64,000 bases of DNA, taken from Paralithodes platypus. Its lineage: Eukaryota > Arthropoda > Malacostraca > Decapoda > Lithodidae. Below, piece by piece: positions 19,188-29,889 of this stretch. The translations under genes were made by a program, and so were the position numbers. The first letter of the stretch is position 1; every line of letters starts with the position of its first letter. The notes under the pieces are model-generated. The model saw nothing but the letters and a program-made list of their open reading frames with translations. It had not been told where the DNA came from and did not search any database. The stretch spans positions 40,930,748-40,994,747 of the forward strand of contig CM064480.1 of NCBI GenBank assembly GCA_032716605.1, in the 5' to 3' direction.

Positions 19188-21297
19188 TAAGAACATAAGA
19201 ACATAAGAAAATGGGAGTCTGCAGAAAGCCGATTGGCCTAAGCAAGGCAGATCCCTGTCCCACACAACCCCAGTTCAATTACAAAGCCCAATTATAGGCT
19301 CAACACTCTAATACCCTGAGGATCATCTTACCAAAATGGTTAGAGATTAAGGCAGGATTATGGGGATATGCAGAGTGCTGATTGGCCCAACCCGGCTGAT
19401 CCCCCTTCACACCCAACCCTTCTCGTCCATATGCTTATCCAATTTTATCTTAAAGCTCCCTACCGTTTTAGACCCCACTATAGCACTTGGTAGTCTATTC
19501 CACCCATCTACAACTCTGTTACCAAACCAATATTTGCCTATATCTTTTCTGAAACGAAATTTATCTAATTTGAAACCATTGGTACGAGTTCTTTCGCTAT
19601 CACTGAGCTTTAGTACATTTGTCATGTCCCCTTTGTTAATCCCACTAACCCACTTGAACACCTCTATCATATCCCCTCTAACTCTGCGTCTCTCTAACGA
19701 ATGTAAACCTAATTTCTTCAACCTTTCTTCATACGAAAGATTTCTAATATTATGGATCATTTTTGTCATTCTACGCTGTACTCTCTCCAATGAATCTATG
19801 TCCATTCTGTAATAAGGACACCAAAATTGGACAGCATAATCCATATGGGGTCTCACTAATGACAAGTAAAGTTTTAAGATAACATCAGCAGTTCTGTTAC
19901 TCACACTCCTAGAGATGAACCCGAGAATCCTGTTTGCCTTATTACAAACGCTTATACACTGTTTTCTAGGCTTCAAATCATTGCTAACAAACACACCTAG
20001 ATCTTTCTCACAGTCTGAATTTTCTAATTCTAAATTAGCTAGTTTATATTTAACATTTGTATGCATCTTCCCTATCTTTAATACCTTGCATTTGTCAATG
20101 TTAAACTTCATCTGCCAATTTACTGACCATTCATGTAAGGTATCTAGATCCCTTTGGAGGCACTCTATATTGCTATCTGAATCAATTGATCTCCCCATTT
20201 TAGTATCGTCTGCGAATTTACTTATCCTACTAGTTATACCTAAATCTAGGTCATTTATGTATATAAGAAACAACAGGGGACCTAATACCGATCCCTGGGG
20301 GACACCACTTTTGACTGCTCCCCACTCTGACTTGGTACCATTTATGCTGACTCTCTGTTTCCTACCAATTAGCCATGACCTAATCCATCCCAACAACGAT
20401 CCTCCTATTCCATGTGCCTCAACCTTTCTCATCAATCTCTCATGAGGGACTCTGTCGAAAGCTTTACTGAAATCTAAATAAATAATATCATATGACTTGT
20501 CACTATCTACTGCTTCATATACCTCTGAGAAAAAGCTAAGCAAATTAGTAAGGCAAGAACGTCCCTGAGTGAATCCATGCTGAGAAGAATTTATTAAGTT
20601 AAATTTGTCTAAGTGGCTTCTAATTTTCCTAGCAATAATAGACTCTAGCAACTTTCCTATGATTGATGTGAGACTAATGGGACGGTAATTGGATGCTATC
20701 CATTTATCACCTTTTTTGAAGATCGGAACTACATTTGCAAGCTTCCAAGCTTCTGGAACTAAACCTGTTTCTAAAGACTTGTTAAATGAAAATGCTAATG
20801 GGCTACTTAACTCATCTCTGCATTCTTTTAATACTCTAGCATATACCTCGTCAGGACCAGGCGATTTTTGAGGTTTCAGTCTGTCAATTTCCTTAAGCAC
20901 ATCATTTCTACTTATACTAACTGTACTTAACATATTTTCTATACTATCACTATATACCATATTGACTTCTGGAATCTGTGTCAAATTTTCATTAGTGAAA
21001 ACGGAAAGAAACTGACTATTTAATGTACTGCACATTTCTAAATCATTTTCTGTTATTTCTCCTATTGAAGTTTTTAGGGGGCCTATTACATCTCTAACTT
21101 TAGATTTATATAGTTGGTAAAAAGCTTTAGGGTTATTTTTTGAGTCACTGGCTATCCTTATTTCATAATTTCTTTTTGCTTTCCTGATTTCCCTTTTGAC
21201 CTGTCTTGATAGAGTCTGATAGTATATATGTAGATGATTTTCGCCTTTCTTTATTTTTCTATATATTCCTTTCTTTTTTCTTTTTTCCTATAAGATC
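19188..21297 (-). mobile_element. CR1-like non-LTR retrotransposon copy 2, 5'-truncated
   Basis: Same family as copy 1, very similar throughout, with three copies of the 8-bp AACATAAG tail at 19188-19210. The 5' end is truncated within ORF2 at about 21297, typical of incomplete target-primed reverse transcription. It lies inside the BEL LTR, so it is younger than the BEL insertion. Confidence 0.9.
19407..21270 (-). CDS. CR1-like ORF2 fragment: reverse transcriptase
   Basis: Open frame covering the RT domain (SKAFDRVPHERL, SGVPQGSVLGPLL, FADD) and the same C-terminal domain as copy 1. The first methionine (21035) is internal; the homologous frame continues upstream to about 21270, where a 7-base expansion of an A/G-rich run shifts it relative to copy 1. 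The endonuclease is missing because of 5' truncation, so this copy cannot move by itself. Confidence 0.85.
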
Positions 21298-21744
21298 AGA
21301 CACGGCTAGTTCAATTGCATGACATGTAGGAATGTTCACATAATACAATATCGATACAATGAACTTAGCTTAGAGGACTGGTGATGTAGGACTGTTGTTA
21401 TAAATTAGTATTTGTAGCACATGGTGAACTGTGGGTTGATTCAGAGCCGGGGGAGGAGATGTTGGCTGTACGGTGTTGATTGAGAGACTAAAGGGCCGGC
21501 CTCCGATCGCTTGCGAAATTACATATGGCTGCCGGCTCATAATAATTATAACCCATAACTTGGTTTCATAATACATCTAGAGCTGATGTAGGTATTTATA
21601 CATTACAGGTAATATTTAACCTAACTTAAGAATAAACTACAATACACAAAGAACCAGCCGAAATCGTACAAGCGATACGATACCGCCAAATTCAAATGTC
21701 CTATTGGACCAAAACCTGTTGGGATCATTACCCTATTCCCGACA

Positions 21745-21809
21745 TATTGCCCGCCACCAAAAATGATATACAGGAGCTATATACAGAGAACAAAAAAAGG
21801 ACATCGAAG
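21745..21809. other. BEL 3' untranslated stretch
   Basis: Short spacer between the last coding fragment and the 3' LTR. The element strand reads GGTGGCGGGCAATA immediately before the LTR, a weak polypurine tract. Confidence 0.4.
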
Positions 21810-22664
21810 TCAAAGATCACCTTGTGTGATCTTTGATCTCCAAAGATCCACGGAACTCATAGCCGCCCTCCTTTTGGGACGAGCGCCACCTGAAGCCTGA
21901 GGAGGATCATCCTTCTCACCATCAGCTGCCCCACCTCGAGGAGCACTGTCACCAGCACTCTCCCGCGGAGGGGTATCAGTAGAGACGCCAGGATCATCCG
22001 GCAGTTCTACATCCTGCTCCAAGGGATATAACCTTACGACTGGGCGAGTAGTAACCCCAGTCGAAGTTCGTATTCTAGCAACCCTTATAAGACCATCAAT
22101 GCCCTGGAACAAATGGATAATCCTCCCAAGCTTCCAAAATAACCTAGGACGCTCATCATGAATCAGGACGATATCCCCGATACGAGGCCATCATTGATTC
22201 GTCCCTTTGATGTTATGAGAGTGACGCTCGCGAAGAGACAGCAAATATTCTGGGGTCCACCGTTTCCATAGATCGTCGGACACCTTGTTTACATACTGGA
22301 AGCGACGTGTGGCATCAGCATTGCCGAACGTAGGGTCTTGCAGATCTTCGTCATTTACGGACGATCTAGGAAAGGTATTAAGGGTTCGTCCACGTGTCAT
22401 CATGGAAGGCGAAATGGGTAAGAGGTCATCAACATCTGCCGAGGTATAGGTCAAGGGCCTGTCGTTGACTGACATCTCAATTTCTATTAAGATGGTTTGC
22501 AACTCCCGTCTGGTCACCAGTGCCCTTCCTAATACCTTCTTCAAGGCAGATTTGACGATACCGATTGTTCTCTCCCAAATCGCCCCGAACCATGGTGCAC
22601 GTGCTGGTATAAAATCTCCATTGACAACCCTTTCCAGTGAGGGTAGCCACAACCTGCGGGTCAT
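21810..22664 (-). pseudogene. BEL pol C-terminus: end of integrase and C-terminal (DUF5641-like) domain
   Basis: Two open stretches in one frame separated by a single TGA at 22191-22193. The first (22664-22194) holds the end of the integrase core (WERTIGIVKSALKKVLG, MSVNDRPLTYTS); the second (22190-21810) the terminal domain (WPRIGDIVLIHDERPR before FQGIDGLIRVARIRTSTG) usual in BEL/Pao polyproteins. The upstream frame joins by a one-base shift near 22612-22620 in a T run. The stop may be a C-to-T change of an Arg codon. This part is inactive unless the stop is read through. Confidence 0.85.
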
Positions 22665-25600
22665 CCATTAAACTCTGGAGATATTTAGAGGCCCCGACAA
22701 AACAAGTCGCATTATCGCTCATAATAATTTGAGGGAAACCATTGCGGCCTGCAAAGCGTCTTAGAGTATGCAAAAAACCCTCACTGGATAGGTCGTCAAT
22801 CAATTCAATATGAATCGCTCTGGTTACCGCACATGTAAATAGGACGGCATATACCTTTATGATATTACCGGGCGATTCTCTAACATGAATCGCTCCGGTG
22901 TAGTCTACCCCGGTTACCTGAAATGGTTCAGTCCTTTGTACCCTGAACTCAGGCAAGGGAGGTAGATCAACTGGGGAGTAAGGCTTACCCTGTAATCTTT
23001 TACAGATAGTACAGCTATTGTGGATCCCTTTAATTGCTTGTCGCATCTTAGGGATCCACCAACGTTGTCGCATATACGCCAGAACATAATTTACGCCAAA
23101 ATGTAGGCAGGTCCTATGGCATTGGCGAATCAACAGTTTGGTAATCAAATGAGAGGAGCTAAGGAGGACAGGATATTTCGCAGAATCAATAATGTCCGCT
23201 TTTTGTATCCTGCCTCTACACTTAATAATGCCTCCTTCCATATATAATCCTAGCTGCCTCATTAAGTTTGAGGGTTTGGCCTTTGACTCCTTGCTCAGGA
23301 TTTGATGTTCAGTAGGATAAGATTCCTTTTGTACTAAACATATTAGTTTTGCTTCTGCTGATCTCAATTCATGGAGTCTGATATGCTTCGAATCTTCACT
23401 AAGGAAAGACCCGTGAGCCCGACTTCTCATGTTGTTAATGAAACGGTATATCCATGCAAATACCCGTATTACTTGATCATAGCTGCCGTAACGTTCCCAC
23501 TCTACCAACTTGTTATCCTGATGTGTAGTACTCACATTCGAACTACTTAACACATCATCTTGGGGCCGACTTGAAGGATCAGATATGTATTCCCTGAAAT
23601 CCTGAGGCCATTCAGTTGGAGATGTAAGCCATGGAGGTCCATGCCACCAAATAGAGGAAGACATAAACTGCTGTGCCGAGATCCCCCGGGAAATTATGTC
23701 ACTGGGGTTATCCCTGGTGCTCACATAGCGAAATGTAGCTGTAGGAACTAAGTCATGAATCTCATCAGTGCGATTAGAAACATAAACAGGTAACACTTTC
23801 TGGCTGTGTACCCATGAAAGCGCTATTTGACTGTCGCACCAGACATAGACGTTATTAATCTGTAGTATGTCTGCATAGGCATCCAGTGTAAACTTTATTA
23901 GACGAGCAGACAGAAGCAATGCAGTAAGTTCTAATTTAGGAACTGTAATCTTCTTTATAGGGGCCACTTTGGCCTTCGCTATAGCCAGCGTCGTTTCACT
24001 ACCATTACATATGTATATGGCAGTACCGTACGCACTATTGCTAGCATCAGAAAAGGCATGTAGATCCACCTGGTGACCTTTAATCACCTGACGATTAAGT
24101 TGGACCTTGCAACATGTGGAAAGGTCCGACCGAATCAACCGCCAAGTATCTTGTAACTCAGTCGGGAGGGGCGTGTCCCAATCTAGTTTTAGCCGCCATA
24201 GTTGCTGTAAAAACATACGAGCACGGATTGATACAGGCAGCAAAAAACCTAGGGGATCAAACAACCTCGCTGACAAGCTTAAGCAGTTTCGCTTGGTCAT
24301 AAGCTCACTGCCGCATGGGGTGTGACAGAAGGATATACAATCTGTGGTAGTGTCCCATTTGTGTCCTAAAAACTTCACCTCACTATTCTCAGTAGCTACA
24401 CCGTCAGAAGCAAATTGACCTTTCAAAAGATCACTATTAGTGGCCCATTCTCTTAAGTATAAATGAGCCTTGGCAAATATATCGCGGATCTCCCAGCATC
24501 TCTTGAGCAATAAATCTTCATTGTCTCCGGTGCCTTGAAGATTGTCCACATAGATCCCCTGCTTGATCTCATTCTTGAAGTCAGGATCTAGTCCAGCCTC
24601 CTCAAGATGACGCAAGATAGTAGCGTTGAGAAGGAACTGGGAACAGGTCGCCCCGAATAAGACGACTCTGAACCTGTAGACCAGATACTCTGAATCTAGA
24701 TCCATTGGGTCCCGTGGCCATAAAAATCTTGTCGAGTCCCTGTCTTCACGATGGAGTTGAAGCATCAGGAAGGCCTTCTCAATATCGGCGACCCATGCAA
24801 ACTTATGACATCTGAAGCGCAACATAATTTGCGCTAGATCAGAGACCAGGGACGGACCCGTGTACAGACAATCATTCAGGCTATAGGAGCGATCACTGGA
24901 TTTAGCAGAGCAGTCATACACAATACGAACAGGAGTGGTGGAACTGTCCTTTTTAATCCCATGGTGAGCAAGGTAATTGATGTCATCCCCATACTCACTG
25001 AGATCTACTCTCTCCACAAATCCACGTTGTACCTGCTCGGCCAAAACTGCCGCATAAGTCTCGCAATAACTTGGATCCTTGACAAACTGCTTCTGAAGGC
25101 CACGTAACCTACCAAGTGCTAGATGGAAATTAGTAGGTAATTTAATCTTGTTATCATTCCAAGGGAGCCTTACCACATACTGACCTCTGCCAGAGTCATA
25201 CGTTACATTCTCTTCATACGAGCTTAACGCTAGCTTGGACTCACGATCAAGTTCATGTGGGTCAATTCCAATATTGTCCAAGTCCCATAGCTTATCTATA
25301 TCAGTACATGTATTATCAGGCACATTTGGCCGAATATATTTATCTATGGGGCTTACTGCTACCTTGAGGACCGTAACCACCTCCACCTGTGTGTCTTGAG
25401 AGGAAGTGGCATAGGATCCAGAAATGGCATAACCTTGGATCGTGGGGAGCATTATTAGCTTATCTACCCGCCGATATCCAGGGTGAACCAGGTCGTAGTA
25501 ATAATCAGCTCCGACCAGTAGCATAATACCATTGTTAGCAGAGAGTTGATCATCAGCCAGTTTATACCCCTTGCTTCTGAGATATTTCAAATGTGGTTGA

Positions 25601-26352
25601 ATCTCTGATGCTATATAGAAACTGGGTAGTGTGTCGACCACAACAGCCTTGATGGGACATACCTTTTTTCTATAAACATATGAAATCTCCACAATATCAT
25701 AGTCACTGGTATCTATTTCACCAGTGAAACCATGGAGACGCAAATTCTCTTGACCCTTGCTGGTACACTTGAGCTGGGGTAATGATGACCGCAGAACGAA
25801 TGACCTCTGTGAGCACTGGTCAAGTAAGGTGCGCGTCATTATAGTATTATTATTACTCCCCACTACTGGCAGCATCATAGTAGGAAGCAATTGACATTCT
25901 CGAGAAGCAATGGACATGGCAGATACTTTATCACCCTCGCTCTTACTTTTCTCATGTGACTCTTTGGGGGTTCTCCCCTTTTCTTTGCCGTCGTGCTGAT
26001 CAGACTGGGTGCAAAGGGAAAACCAATGTTTCCCCTTGCAATACTTACAAGGTTTGATGTAGGAATTGGTGCAGGTACTGTTGAAGTGGTCTCTTGCCAG
26101 ACAGCTGGTACATAACTTAAGCGATATAGCCTTGCTAATCTTCTGTGTAGCCTTAGGATACTTAGGACACTGATACCACAGATGACCGTGGACATTGCAC
26201 AACTTACAACCTAATGATATTGGCCTTTTCTGTTTAGGAGAAGTCTGTACCGGGAAAGCTGCAGTAGATGGCGACATCTCCACTTGTCGGTAGTGTCCAG
26301 TACTCTCCATATTGAAGACTTCAGTCTGGTACACCTGCACCAACGCTTCCAA
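22477..26352 (-). CDS. BEL/Pao Pol: zinc knuckles, protease, RT, RNase H, integrase
   Basis: A 1291-codon frame. N-terminus: gag-type cysteine-rich knuckles (CKLCNVHGHLWYQC, CTSCLARDHFNSTC, CKYCKGKHWFSLC). Then a retropepsin-like domain at TRTLLDQCSQRSFV, an RT beginning near VRIVYDCSAKSS with ADIEKAFLMLQL and the active-site box YVDN (the second Asp of the usual YVDD replaced by Asn), RNase H (VPKLELTALLLSARL, WCDSQIALSWV), the HHCC finger (HFGVNYVLAYMRQRWWIPK, CTICKRLQ) and a DDE integrase core (TGVDYTGAI, MSDNATCFVGA). It runs out of frame near 22615, and the rest of the integrase is at 21810-22664. Gag lies just upstream in another frame. M26352 is not necessarily a natural start. Confidence 0.9.
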   Translation of the reverse strand: MEALVQVYQTEVFNMESTGHYRQVEMSPSTAAFPVQTSPKQKRPISLGCKLCNVHGHLWYQCPKYPKATQKISKAISLKLCTSCLARDHFNSTCTNSYIKPCKYCKGKHWFSLCTQSDQHDGKEKGRTPKESHEKSKSEGDKVSAMSIASRECQLLPTMMLPVVGSNNNTIMTRTLLDQCSQRSFVLRSSLPQLKCTSKGQENLRLHGFTGEIDTSDYDIVEISYVYRKKVCPIKAVVVDTLPSFYIASEIQPHLKYLRSKGYKLADDQLSANNGIMLLVGADYYYDLVHPGYRRVDKLIMLPTIQGYAISGSYATSSQDTQVEVVTVLKVAVSPIDKYIRPNVPDNTCTDIDKLWDLDNIGIDPHELDRESKLALSSYEENVTYDSGRGQYVVRLPWNDNKIKLPTNFHLALGRLRGLQKQFVKDPSYCETYAAVLAEQVQRGFVERVDLSEYGDDINYLAHHGIKKDSSTTPVRIVYDCSAKSSDRSYSLNDCLYTGPSLVSDLAQIMLRFRCHKFAWVADIEKAFLMLQLHREDRDSTRFLWPRDPMDLDSEYLVYRFRVVLFGATCSQFLLNATILRHLEEAGLDPDFKNEIKQGIYVDNLQGTGDNEDLLLKRCWEIRDIFAKAHLYLREWATNSDLLKGQFASDGVATENSEVKFLGHKWDTTTDCISFCHTPCGSELMTKRNCLSLSARLFDPLGFLLPVSIRARMFLQQLWRLKLDWDTPLPTELQDTWRLIRSDLSTCCKVQLNRQVIKGHQVDLHAFSDASNSAYGTAIYICNGSETTLAIAKAKVAPIKKITVPKLELTALLLSARLIKFTLDAYADILQINNVYVWCDSQIALSWVHSQKVLPVYVSNRTDEIHDLVPTATFRYVSTRDNPSDIISRGISAQQFMSSSIWWHGPPWLTSPTEWPQDFREYISDPSSRPQDDVLSSSNVSTTHQDNKLVEWERYGSYDQVIRVFAWIYRFINNMRSRAHGSFLSEDSKHIRLHELRSAEAKLICLVQKESYPTEHQILSKESKAKPSNLMRQLGLYMEGGIIKCRGRIQKADIIDSAKYPVLLSSSHLITKLLIRQCHRTCLHFGVNYVLAYMRQRWWIPKMRQAIKGIHNSCTICKRLQGKPYSPVDLPPLPEFRVQRTEPFQVTGVDYTGAIHVRESPGNIIKVYAVLFTCAVTRAIHIELIDDLSSEGFLHTLRRFAGRNGFPQIIMSDNATCFVGASKYLQSLMDDPQVVATLTGKGCQWRFYTSTCTMVRGDLGENNRYRQICLEEGIRKGTGDQTGVANHLNRN

Positions 26353-26423
26353 GTTTAGTGGAGAGTCGCTTAGTTGTCGTCGTAAGATTTCCCTTAGGGG
26401 AGAGGGTATCTATTTCAAGATAT

Positions 26424-27130
26424 TCACACTAAATATCTCCTCCTTGGTGACGGCCATTGTCTCCATAGATCGGAGGAGGCTCTCAAAGAGGCATAGTACT
26501 CCTTTAGGTCCGCCACATCATAGGATGGAGGATCTAGTGTGAAGAATTTGGTAATTAAAGCGGTCTTGATGACTTCCACTCTCCCGTAAGTTCTCTTCAG
26601 CAACTCCACTGCAGACTCGTAGCTGGTAGCTTCTAGCTTGTACCCATCGACTAACTTCAATGCCTCCCCTTTCAATTGACCACGGAGATATGTGAACCTT
26701 TGGATGGATGTGAGTGTTTTATTATGATGGACGGAACACTCAAATATATCCCAAAATCCAGTCCAGGTAGCCGAATCCCCGGAAAAGGTAGGCAAAGTAA
26801 GCTTCGGCAGGTTAAAACCAGTCGCCTTTGGTGTACCGGTATCCTTAACAGAGGTTGATTCTTGGGTGGAAGTTAGTCTGGCTAAGGCTGTATTAACGTC
26901 CTCAAAGTACTCAAGATCTGCCGACATTTCTTCCACATCGTCAGTAACTGTCAATAAACCTGCTGAGCATAACTATCATAAGTAGCTAGCGATTTAGTAA
27001 CAGTAGTGAATTTACCCTTTATTTGATCAGCCGCAGCACTTATTAAAAATTCATCAAGATCTCTTAAACATCTATATAAACTTCCCTTCATCCCTCCCTT
27101 AAGAATCTTAAGTTTCTTTAAATCTGTCAT
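26424..27130 (-). pseudogene. BEL/Pao Gag, frameshifted
   Basis: The 176-codon frame 26954-26424 carries a typical BEL gag core (LPKLTLPTFSGDSATWTGFW, RFTYLRGQLKGEAL). Upstream, a second frame begins with ATG at 27130 (MTDLKKLKILKGGMKGSLYR) and runs to about 26958, where a one-base shift joins it to the core. Another shift near 26420 separates it from Pol. The natural start is therefore most likely 27130. The protein would form the particle that packages the RNA. Confidence 0.8.
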
Positions 27131-27269
27131 CGTTAAGGTCTAATTTTAAGCAACTTAAACTACAATGAGGTCAGACTACAAACCGTTAATCGCTTAGGAA
27201 TCAACAGCGGCAAACCCCCATTACTTAAGAAATTTACTCAAAAAGAATTACATAATACTTACATCCCCC
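27131..27269. other. BEL leader, gag-proximal part
   Basis: Noncoding leader. The stretch at 27150-27215 (CTACAATGAGGTCAGACTA ... ATCGCTTAGGAAT) resembles 33140-33200 on the far side of the piggyBac, so the leader itself contained a direct repeat. Confidence 0.5.
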
Positions 27270-27559
27270 TTAACCTCTCCGCGGCGCACAGGGGGTTTTC
27301 TACAGGGTAAGACTGTGCGCACCTATGATGATTTTGGGACCTATTGCCAATTTCGATAAAAAGTACATCATCGTGTAGGGAATGTTTGCGTGCATCGGCC
27401 CATATATATTTGACCCCCCAAAAAATGTCTGGGGGGGGTAGGGGAACGGTCCGTAGTTGAAAAATGTGGAGCGAATGGCACCGCGCGGCTAGATTGTCAT
27501 CGAGCGGCGAGATTTCCCTGCCGAATATTTACGCGCGCAGGGGATAGAAGGAGAGGGAG

Positions 27560-28140
27560 GAGGGGGTGGGTTACCGCGTATTATCACGTATATCTCCTTT
27601 TTCGAGCCCTTTTAGGCTATTTAGAGTATGTATACGTGTGTAGGGCACCCATATAACAATGAATATGCCTCATAGTGACCAAAAATTGCAATATATAAGG
27701 GAATTATAAGAGAATATTTAGGCGGGAATGAAGATGTGTTGGAGGTTTGGCGGCAATTTATGAGCTGAGAGTGTGGTTTACGCCATACATATCACGTATA
27801 TCTTGTACGTAGAGCACTGTCACGCTATAATACAGACTTGTACGTATGTATACGTGCCATATATCAAAATATATACCGCATATAAACCAATTCATGCGAT
27901 ATTTACGCACATTATCAATGAGTTTCTATGCGTGAACCAAGGTGTGAGTGAGTTGTGGTGGGAATGAAAGGGGGAGAGGGTGTGTTACGCCATAAATATC
28001 ACGTCAATCTTGTATTTAGAGCACTCTCATGCTATAATAAAGACGTGTACATATGTAGGCGTCCCATATAACAAGGAATATACCGCATATAGCCCAATTG
28101 ATGCGATATTTACGCAAATTGTGAATGTGTTTCTAGCAGA
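27560..28140. repeat. Tandem repeat of about 205 bp inside the piggyBac
   Basis: Units at about 27778-27931 and 27986-28137 share the landmarks CACGTATATCTTGTA / CACGTCAATCTTGTA, AGAGCACT, CGCTATAAT and GCGATATTTACGCA. A more diverged third unit lies at about 27575-27740. Noncoding. Confidence 0.7.
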
Positions 28141-28379
28141 CGGAAGCCTGAAAGGGGGGGTTGGGGGTGGGTGGGTGGGTGGGAGGGAGGCATGCAGGGG
28201 TGCAGTGAGTGAGTGAGTCGTGGAGAGATGGAAGTCAGGCAGATCTCTAGATAGATAACCAGCTTAGTGATAATTGTGGAGGCGCCCCAGGCGTATTGAT
28301 GTTTGGTATTTTGACCCTTATGTCTACCAGATGGCTGGTGTTCGTTGCCATCAACAGGTCTACAATAACATGAGTCAGG

Positions 28380-28382
<3 letters not shown>

Positions 28383-28439
<57 letters not shown>
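28383..28439. repeat. (GA)n microsatellite
   Basis: About 28 uninterrupted GA units. Confidence 0.97.
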
Positions 28440-28442
<3 letters not shown>

Positions 28443-29242
28443 TGAGACATGCGTATGTCGTACATATAAATGGACTTCAGAATTGCATTTTTATGCAAGC
28501 AGACATTGCATTTTAGACACATGTGAAGTACCACAGAAACATGTAGGCCATTGACTGTAAATAAAGTACTATATTTATAGACCACCAGCGACGGTGCTGA
28601 GTCAACACAGGCAGATTGCCTGTTGTGATAGAGGGCTAAATATAGACTGGTGTCTCCTTACACCTGCGAAAGGGTAGATTGCCACCAGAGAAACGTTTAC
28701 TTATTTATTTCGAAGTAATATGCAATCTAAATGTATATTCGAGACCTACTGCAATTATTTGTATGACAGTCATGACTATGTATAATCCAATATACGCGCG
28801 TAGGCGAGACATAAGAAAGCTGGTTGAGCAATTTTCGACACCCACACAGTTATTATTCATTTTTATTTACAATATTATACAATACAAATGTATTTGTGAA
28901 GAGTATTTTATCCATTATTGTATTTATACCAATTTTGTTCCCAGACAGAGCTGCTGTAGCTGGAGAATCAAGGAGCGGCAAGGGTCACCTCGTGACCGCC
29001 TGACCGTGTGAAAATGAGTGGAGTCACACTGAGAGGGGCAATTTTGCTGAGTGTTTGGGCAATTTTTGACAGAATAAAGTTATATAATTACTAATTCTTG
29101 ACAGAGACAAACTATTATAAACCTTGGCATGATATAATTGATAATCCCATCAATTTACAAACGTAAATTGGTGGGATAATTCATTTTTTTTTGTAAATTG
29201 TCATTTCGATTGTACACACGAAGTTTTGAGTGATATTTGGTA

Positions 29243-29335
29243 TGAGCTCCTGTGGCATGGTTGGTAAGGTCGCGGACTGGAAAACTCAAAGTGTCGTAGG
29301 GTAGTGGGATCGAATCCAGGAGGGGGTTATGGGGA
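29243..29335 (+). repeat. tRNA-derived SINE-like sequence
   Basis: A-box-like TGGCATGGTTGG and B box GGATCGAATCC, about 60 bp apart, with a near-pairing acceptor-like stem (GCTCCTG/CAGGAGG). The anticodon arm is not a good tRNA, so this is a SINE head rather than a tRNA gene. No clear 3' boundary. Confidence 0.5.
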
Positions 29336-29379
29336 AGGTTTTATATTGTCTAGAAAAAATTTTATAAATTTTTTTTTTT

Positions 29380-29462
29380 ACAAGATCATGCCATTGTATT
29401 CAAACAATATGAAATATTCATAGAATATATCATATTGTAAGAATACAATGACATGACCTTGT
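29380..29462. repeat. Long imperfect palindrome
   Basis: Arms of about 40 bp (ACAAGATCATGCCATTGTAT on the left, ATACAATGACATGACCTTGT on the right) with few mismatches and almost no loop, bordered by T tracts. It would form a strong hairpin; it may be a small foldback element. Confidence 0.75.
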
Positions 29463-29789
29463 TTTCTTTTTTTCTTTTTTTATTGTTTTATTTTATTATC
29501 ATAGTAGGTTTGACATGATTTATTGAAACATATTTATTTTTGTACAATTCATTTGAGGTAAGAAAATAATTATATACACATTACTTAGGCTAATAACAAA
29601 CATATATATTGATATACTAAAAAAATAAGGCATATTACATGTAAATCTTTGAAACTTATAAACTAAATAATGAAACATACAATTATATAATGTAAAAGCT
29701 ATATCACAGGGACATCTTTGGAACTTATACATTATATAATATATATGTTACATTATGAGGTAGCGTGATCAATTAGGTCAGGTCAGGTA

Positions 29790-29884
29790 AGGTAGGGCGC
29801 GAGTCCAGGGCAGGGCAGGGCAGGAGGCGAGTCCAGGGCAGGGCACGGGGCGAGTCCAGGGCAGGGCAGGGCAGGGCAGGGGCC
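29790..29884. repeat. GGGCA-rich minisatellite next to the transposase stop
   Basis: Repeats of CAGGGCAGGG and GCGAGTCCAGGGCA directly downstream of the transposase stop codon. Confidence 0.8.
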
Positions 29885-29889
29885 GACAC

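Larger units (their letters stand above)
19066..21744 (-). repeat. BEL LTR, left copy (3' LTR), split by a LINE
   Basis: LTR sequence at 19066-19187 and about 21298-21744. The intact right LTR reads straight across the junction (CCCCCACACACGGCTAG), which gives the empty site; the LINE duplicated only about 3-4 bases (ACAC). Confidence 0.95.

Noticed and set aside
28274..28585. ORFs with RERERE or LSLSLS runs
   Set aside because: Translation of the (GA)n microsatellite.
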